11,013 nt of DNA from Euperipatoides rowelli (lineage: Eukaryota; Onychophora; Udeonychophora; Euonychophora; Peripatopsidae), in the NCBI GenBank assembly GCA_003024985.2, contig PXIH01S0001023.1. The stretch is one strand, 5' to 3'. Positions 8,806-11,013 of the stretch are shown piece after piece; the stretch's first letter is position 1, and each line of letters begins with the position of its first letter. Under the pieces are notes generated by a model, which was not told where the DNA came from, did not search any database, and saw nothing but the letters and a program-made list of their open reading frames with translations. The translations under genes and the position numbers were made by a program.

Positions 8806-9310
8806 TTATATATTTACAGTAATGTGGTTCATGATATTTTGATTCTCTGTGATTTGAAGTTTAATGACTTCAAAATTATGTCGATCAAATACAGTAAGGT
8901 ATGCTGAATTTGAGATGGTTAGAGTGTCGTCAAAGAGGGCCTTGCCAAATAAGTGTGCCACCCCTATTTCTTGGCCAAAGATAGGTAAAGTGCAAAGTCA
9001 CCACAACAAACATTTTGATCGCTCAAAGAAATCCAAGCTGTGCTATATACTGTAACTGTGTCCCCTTAGTTTTTATCTCATCTAAGGTACAAGAAAGTGT
9101 TTTAAGGTAATCTAAATAAGTGTCATTTTTAACCATTTTTTGGAATTTGATTCTAGCCAAACAAGTGTGCCTGGGGCAATTTTGCACTACATTCTGTAAT
9201 TTAATTCTAAGGTTAGCTAGCATAGTGCCAACCTCTTTTCTCCCTGAACAAATGATTATTGTGCATACATGATCGGCATTCTTTGGTAATAAGATCCCCG
9301 CTCCCTTGCC
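8806..9310 (-). pseudogene. Frameshifted coding relic or decayed exon, family unknown
   Basis: Read on the minus strand, three open stretches follow one another. Segment 1 (9310 to 9065, 82 codons) carries GILLPKNADHVCTI and GRKEVGTMLANLRIKL; its frame stays open to a TGA at 9023-9025, 95 codons in all. Segment 2 (9065 to 8967, 33 codons) carries VYSTAWISLSDQNVCCGDF and ends LSLAKK. Segment 3 (8967 to 8806, 53 codons plus TAA) carries IGVAHLFGKALFDD and YLTVFDRHNF. Segments 1 and 2 abut at a frame change near 9065; 2 and 3 overlap by one base at 8967 in an A-run, as if one A had been lost. Residue use is balanced in G, A, V, D and L, unlike AT-noise frames elsewhere. Composition changes sharply at 9310, where TATTAAG could be a splice acceptor. 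I do not recognise the family. It may be a dead gene, a decayed transposon protein, or a real exon with sequence errors. Confidence 0.4.
8944..9171. repeat. Direct repeat GCCAAA(T/C)AAGTGTGCC, two copies 212 bp apart
   Basis: The 16-mer at 8944-8959 recurs at 9156-9171 with one mismatch, and a shorter relative, AAATAAGTGT, lies near 9113-9122. All three fall within the minus-strand coding relic, so they could reflect protein repeats, coincidence, or remnants of an inserted repeat. The copies are not in the same reading frame of the relic (the spacing of 212 is not a multiple of 3), though the relic has shifted frames. Confidence 0.5.
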
Positions 9311-10319
9311 TTAATAGTACATAAAATTATAATGGCATTATGGTAAAAAATAAAATGTTAAGCAAATAATTAAAGTAAGCATAATAATTTAATTTATTTT
9401 TGTCAATTTATTAATCAAGCACAAATGTTATAAAAACAAGAAAAAATATTTTTTAGTTTTTTAATCGTATAGCAGTTTTTTAAAAAACATTTTACCTCAG
9501 TGAAAAATTACATCTTGAAAAAATTTCCATTATATAAAAAAATTAGAAAAAAAAATAGTGTCAAAATGCTCTTGATATTTATTATAAATCAAGTTTGAAA
9601 AAATGCATAAATACAATAGTTTTTATGGTGATTTGCACCATTCACTAACCACATATTATTTGGCAGTCCTATTAGTGCTAAGTTCTAAACCTTAACGTGT
9701 ATCTTACCAGTTTTATGTATTCCATCTCACTTTTGCTTTGTAGCATATTTTTAATAGTATTTAAGATTTCACAATTGTAAATCTATTAGCTTTATGCAAA
9801 CATTAACTACTGAATCAAGCAAATTTAGCACAATAAAAACACAAGCACCATCTAGCACATTTTCTTAAGTTAAATAGCTTGTGCACTTAAAAATAAATTT
9901 ACAATTTCTAATTTCATTATCACATTTTGGTACATTTACTTTAAAATGTTATACTCCATCATTCCAATTTTTATTTGTATCATTGGTATATTTTGTTTGG
10001 TCCATATCCAACTATATTTAATTTTATTTTAAAAATTTAATTTTATTTTTACCTGCCATTCATCTACATATAATTCAATCTAAACCATTATTTTGCATTT
10101 TTTGCTTTCATCATTCCAACATACCTAAATTCTATTAGATTGTCTATATGGTTGTAATGACTACATTAAGGAAAAAAGAAAAGCTTTATTTAGTAAAGTA
10201 TACTTAACTAAATTATTCATACATTTATAGTTAGTGGGGTTTTTGCCTCCCTCGAAATTGAATAATTTTTTAAATTAACTGTTGCAATAAATGTCTGTGT
10301 TATTAATTAGGCTACTATA
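9311..10319. other. AT-rich non-coding stretch, nothing recognised
   Basis: No coding or structural feature is supportable beyond a small tandem duplication at 10017-10050, in which TTTAATTTTATTTT appears twice at a 19-base period. Some of 9640-10000 is less AT-rich, without a pattern I recognise. Confidence 0.6.
10017..10050. repeat. Short tandem duplication, 19-base period
   Basis: TTTAATTTTATTTT at 10017-10030 is repeated at 10036-10049 after five A residues. It is a low-complexity duplication of the kind made by replication slippage. Confidence 0.6.
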
Positions 10320-10323
10320 AGAA

Positions 10324-10405
10324 TATACAGTAGATAAACACAATATACAGTATATACACATATAGTATATTTATATACAGTATATTATATACACTGTGCT
10401 ATATT
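10324..10405. repeat. Cluster of ATACAGTAT-type palindromic words
   Basis: Within about 80 bases, variants of TATACAGTATAT occur at least four times (ATACAGTAGATA, ATACAGTATATAC, ATAGTATATT, ATACAGTATATT), followed by TATACACTGTGCTATA. The spacing is irregular, so this is not a clean tandem array. It is the densest cluster of a word found throughout the window. Confidence 0.6.
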
Positions 10406-10409
10406 GTAC

Positions 10410-10435
10410 ATGGCTATTTGTCTTCAAATAGCCAT
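10410..10435. repeat. Perfect 11-bp hairpin, TCTT loop
   Basis: ATGGCTATTTG (10410-10420) is exactly complementary to CAAATAGCCAT (10425-10435) across a 4-base loop. It directly follows the palindromic-word cluster. It could be a short inverted duplication or a cruciform-forming site. No downstream T-run or gene gives it a terminator role. Confidence 0.8.
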
Positions 10436-11013
10436 AAAGGTCATTCATGATGAAAAACTCATTATGAAATATAGTAAAGACTAAATCTTACATCATATAA
10501 AAAGAAAAATAATAGAGAAAAGTAGTTTAATAGACAACACCAGATTTAGATTTTAAATCAAATTTTATCGGGCCTAAATATATATATATATTCAAGAATG
10601 CATAAATGATCAAATCCCAATTTCATATCACAATTACTACAGACCATATTGTGTATACAATTTCTTGTTTTACAGTTTTTATACACAGTACACACTAATA
10701 TTTAATAATGCTTAAAATAAAATTATTTACTGAAACAAAATTAAAAATATATAGCCTACCATAATATTAAGCAAATGTTATTTTCAATTTTAAGCTTTTC
10801 AAATGTTACTATTATAATTGTAAACTTAATTTCAACAGCTTTTTATAATTAATCTATAATGAAAAATAATCAGTTTTAAATAACAGTCGTTTAATGATGG
10901 GACACAAAGAAAGAATAAACTTGAAATGTTAAAAAAAATTCAAATAGGCTAATATAGAAGTTTTTGAAAAAAAATATTCAATATTCATTTAAAATGGCAC
11001 TATCCATCGATAA
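10436..11013. other. AT-rich non-coding stretch to the window end
   Basis: Nothing coding is visible. A short (TA)n microsatellite lies at about 10578-10591. TAGCCTACC near 10752 and AATAGGCTAAT near 10943 are further copies of the recurring AGGCTA word. Confidence 0.6.

Noticed and set aside
8899-9000. tRNA-like A-box GGTTAGAGTGTCGTC (8917-8931), suggesting a tRNA-derived SINE
   Set aside because: No B-box follows at the expected distance, no SINE tail is clear, and the same bases are explained by the minus-strand protein-like frame. A genome search could revive it.
8864-9055. 63-codon plus-strand open frame
   Set aside because: It lies antisense to the longer minus-strand coding relic and is best explained as its shadow.
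10578-10591. (TA)n run as a possible microsatellite of note
   Set aside because: It is only about seven units long and unremarkable in DNA of this composition.

Overview
This window looks like AT-rich intergenic or intronic DNA from an animal genome, roughly three quarters A+T by eye. I see no intact protein-coding gene and no rRNA, tRNA or CRISPR array. Long A/T homopolymers, two poly(C) tracts, scarce CpG outside a few clumps, and miniature DNA transposons all point to a eukaryote. Two short words recur far more often than composition suggests: ACAGTA/TACTGT and (A/T)AGGCTA/TAGCCT. I associate such words with marine deuterostomes such as echinoderms, tunicates and fishes, but I cannot name the organism.

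Layout. Positions 1-290 look like the tail of a transcript on the + strand: an AATAAA signal at 251 is followed by a GT-rich stretch. Positions 290-515 form the most complex patch: a CpG clump, three copies of a TGCTC-plus-T/A-run motif that partly fold on each other, and two same-strand CCAAT boxes 26 bp apart. From 516 to about 3739 I find AT-rich DNA with a poly(C)-poly(A) junction at 1625 and a weak exon-like stretch at 2174-2272. A long foldback element lies at 3740-4015. Its arms are 125 bases each at about 90% identity and it is probably a Tc1/mariner-type MITE. From 4016 to 6743 the DNA is featureless AT-rich sequence with one small CpG-bearing palindrome.

A 308-bp non-autonomous hAT element sits at 6752-7059, bounded by near-identical 8-bp target duplications (7 of 8 bases). 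A small GC-richer island follows at 7556-7621. The best protein-coding signal is on the minus strand, from 9310 down to 8806. Three consecutive open stretches in different frames (82, 33 and 53 codons) read as ordinary protein and are joined by apparent frameshifts. I take this as a decayed exon or pseudogene of unknown family. The end of the window holds a cluster of ATACAGTAT-type palindromic words and a perfect 11-bp hairpin at 10410-10435.

Nothing here amounts to a recognisable multi-gene system. The best-supported elements are the two transposon relics. The most open questions are the identity of the minus-strand coding relic and the nature of the 290-515 patch.
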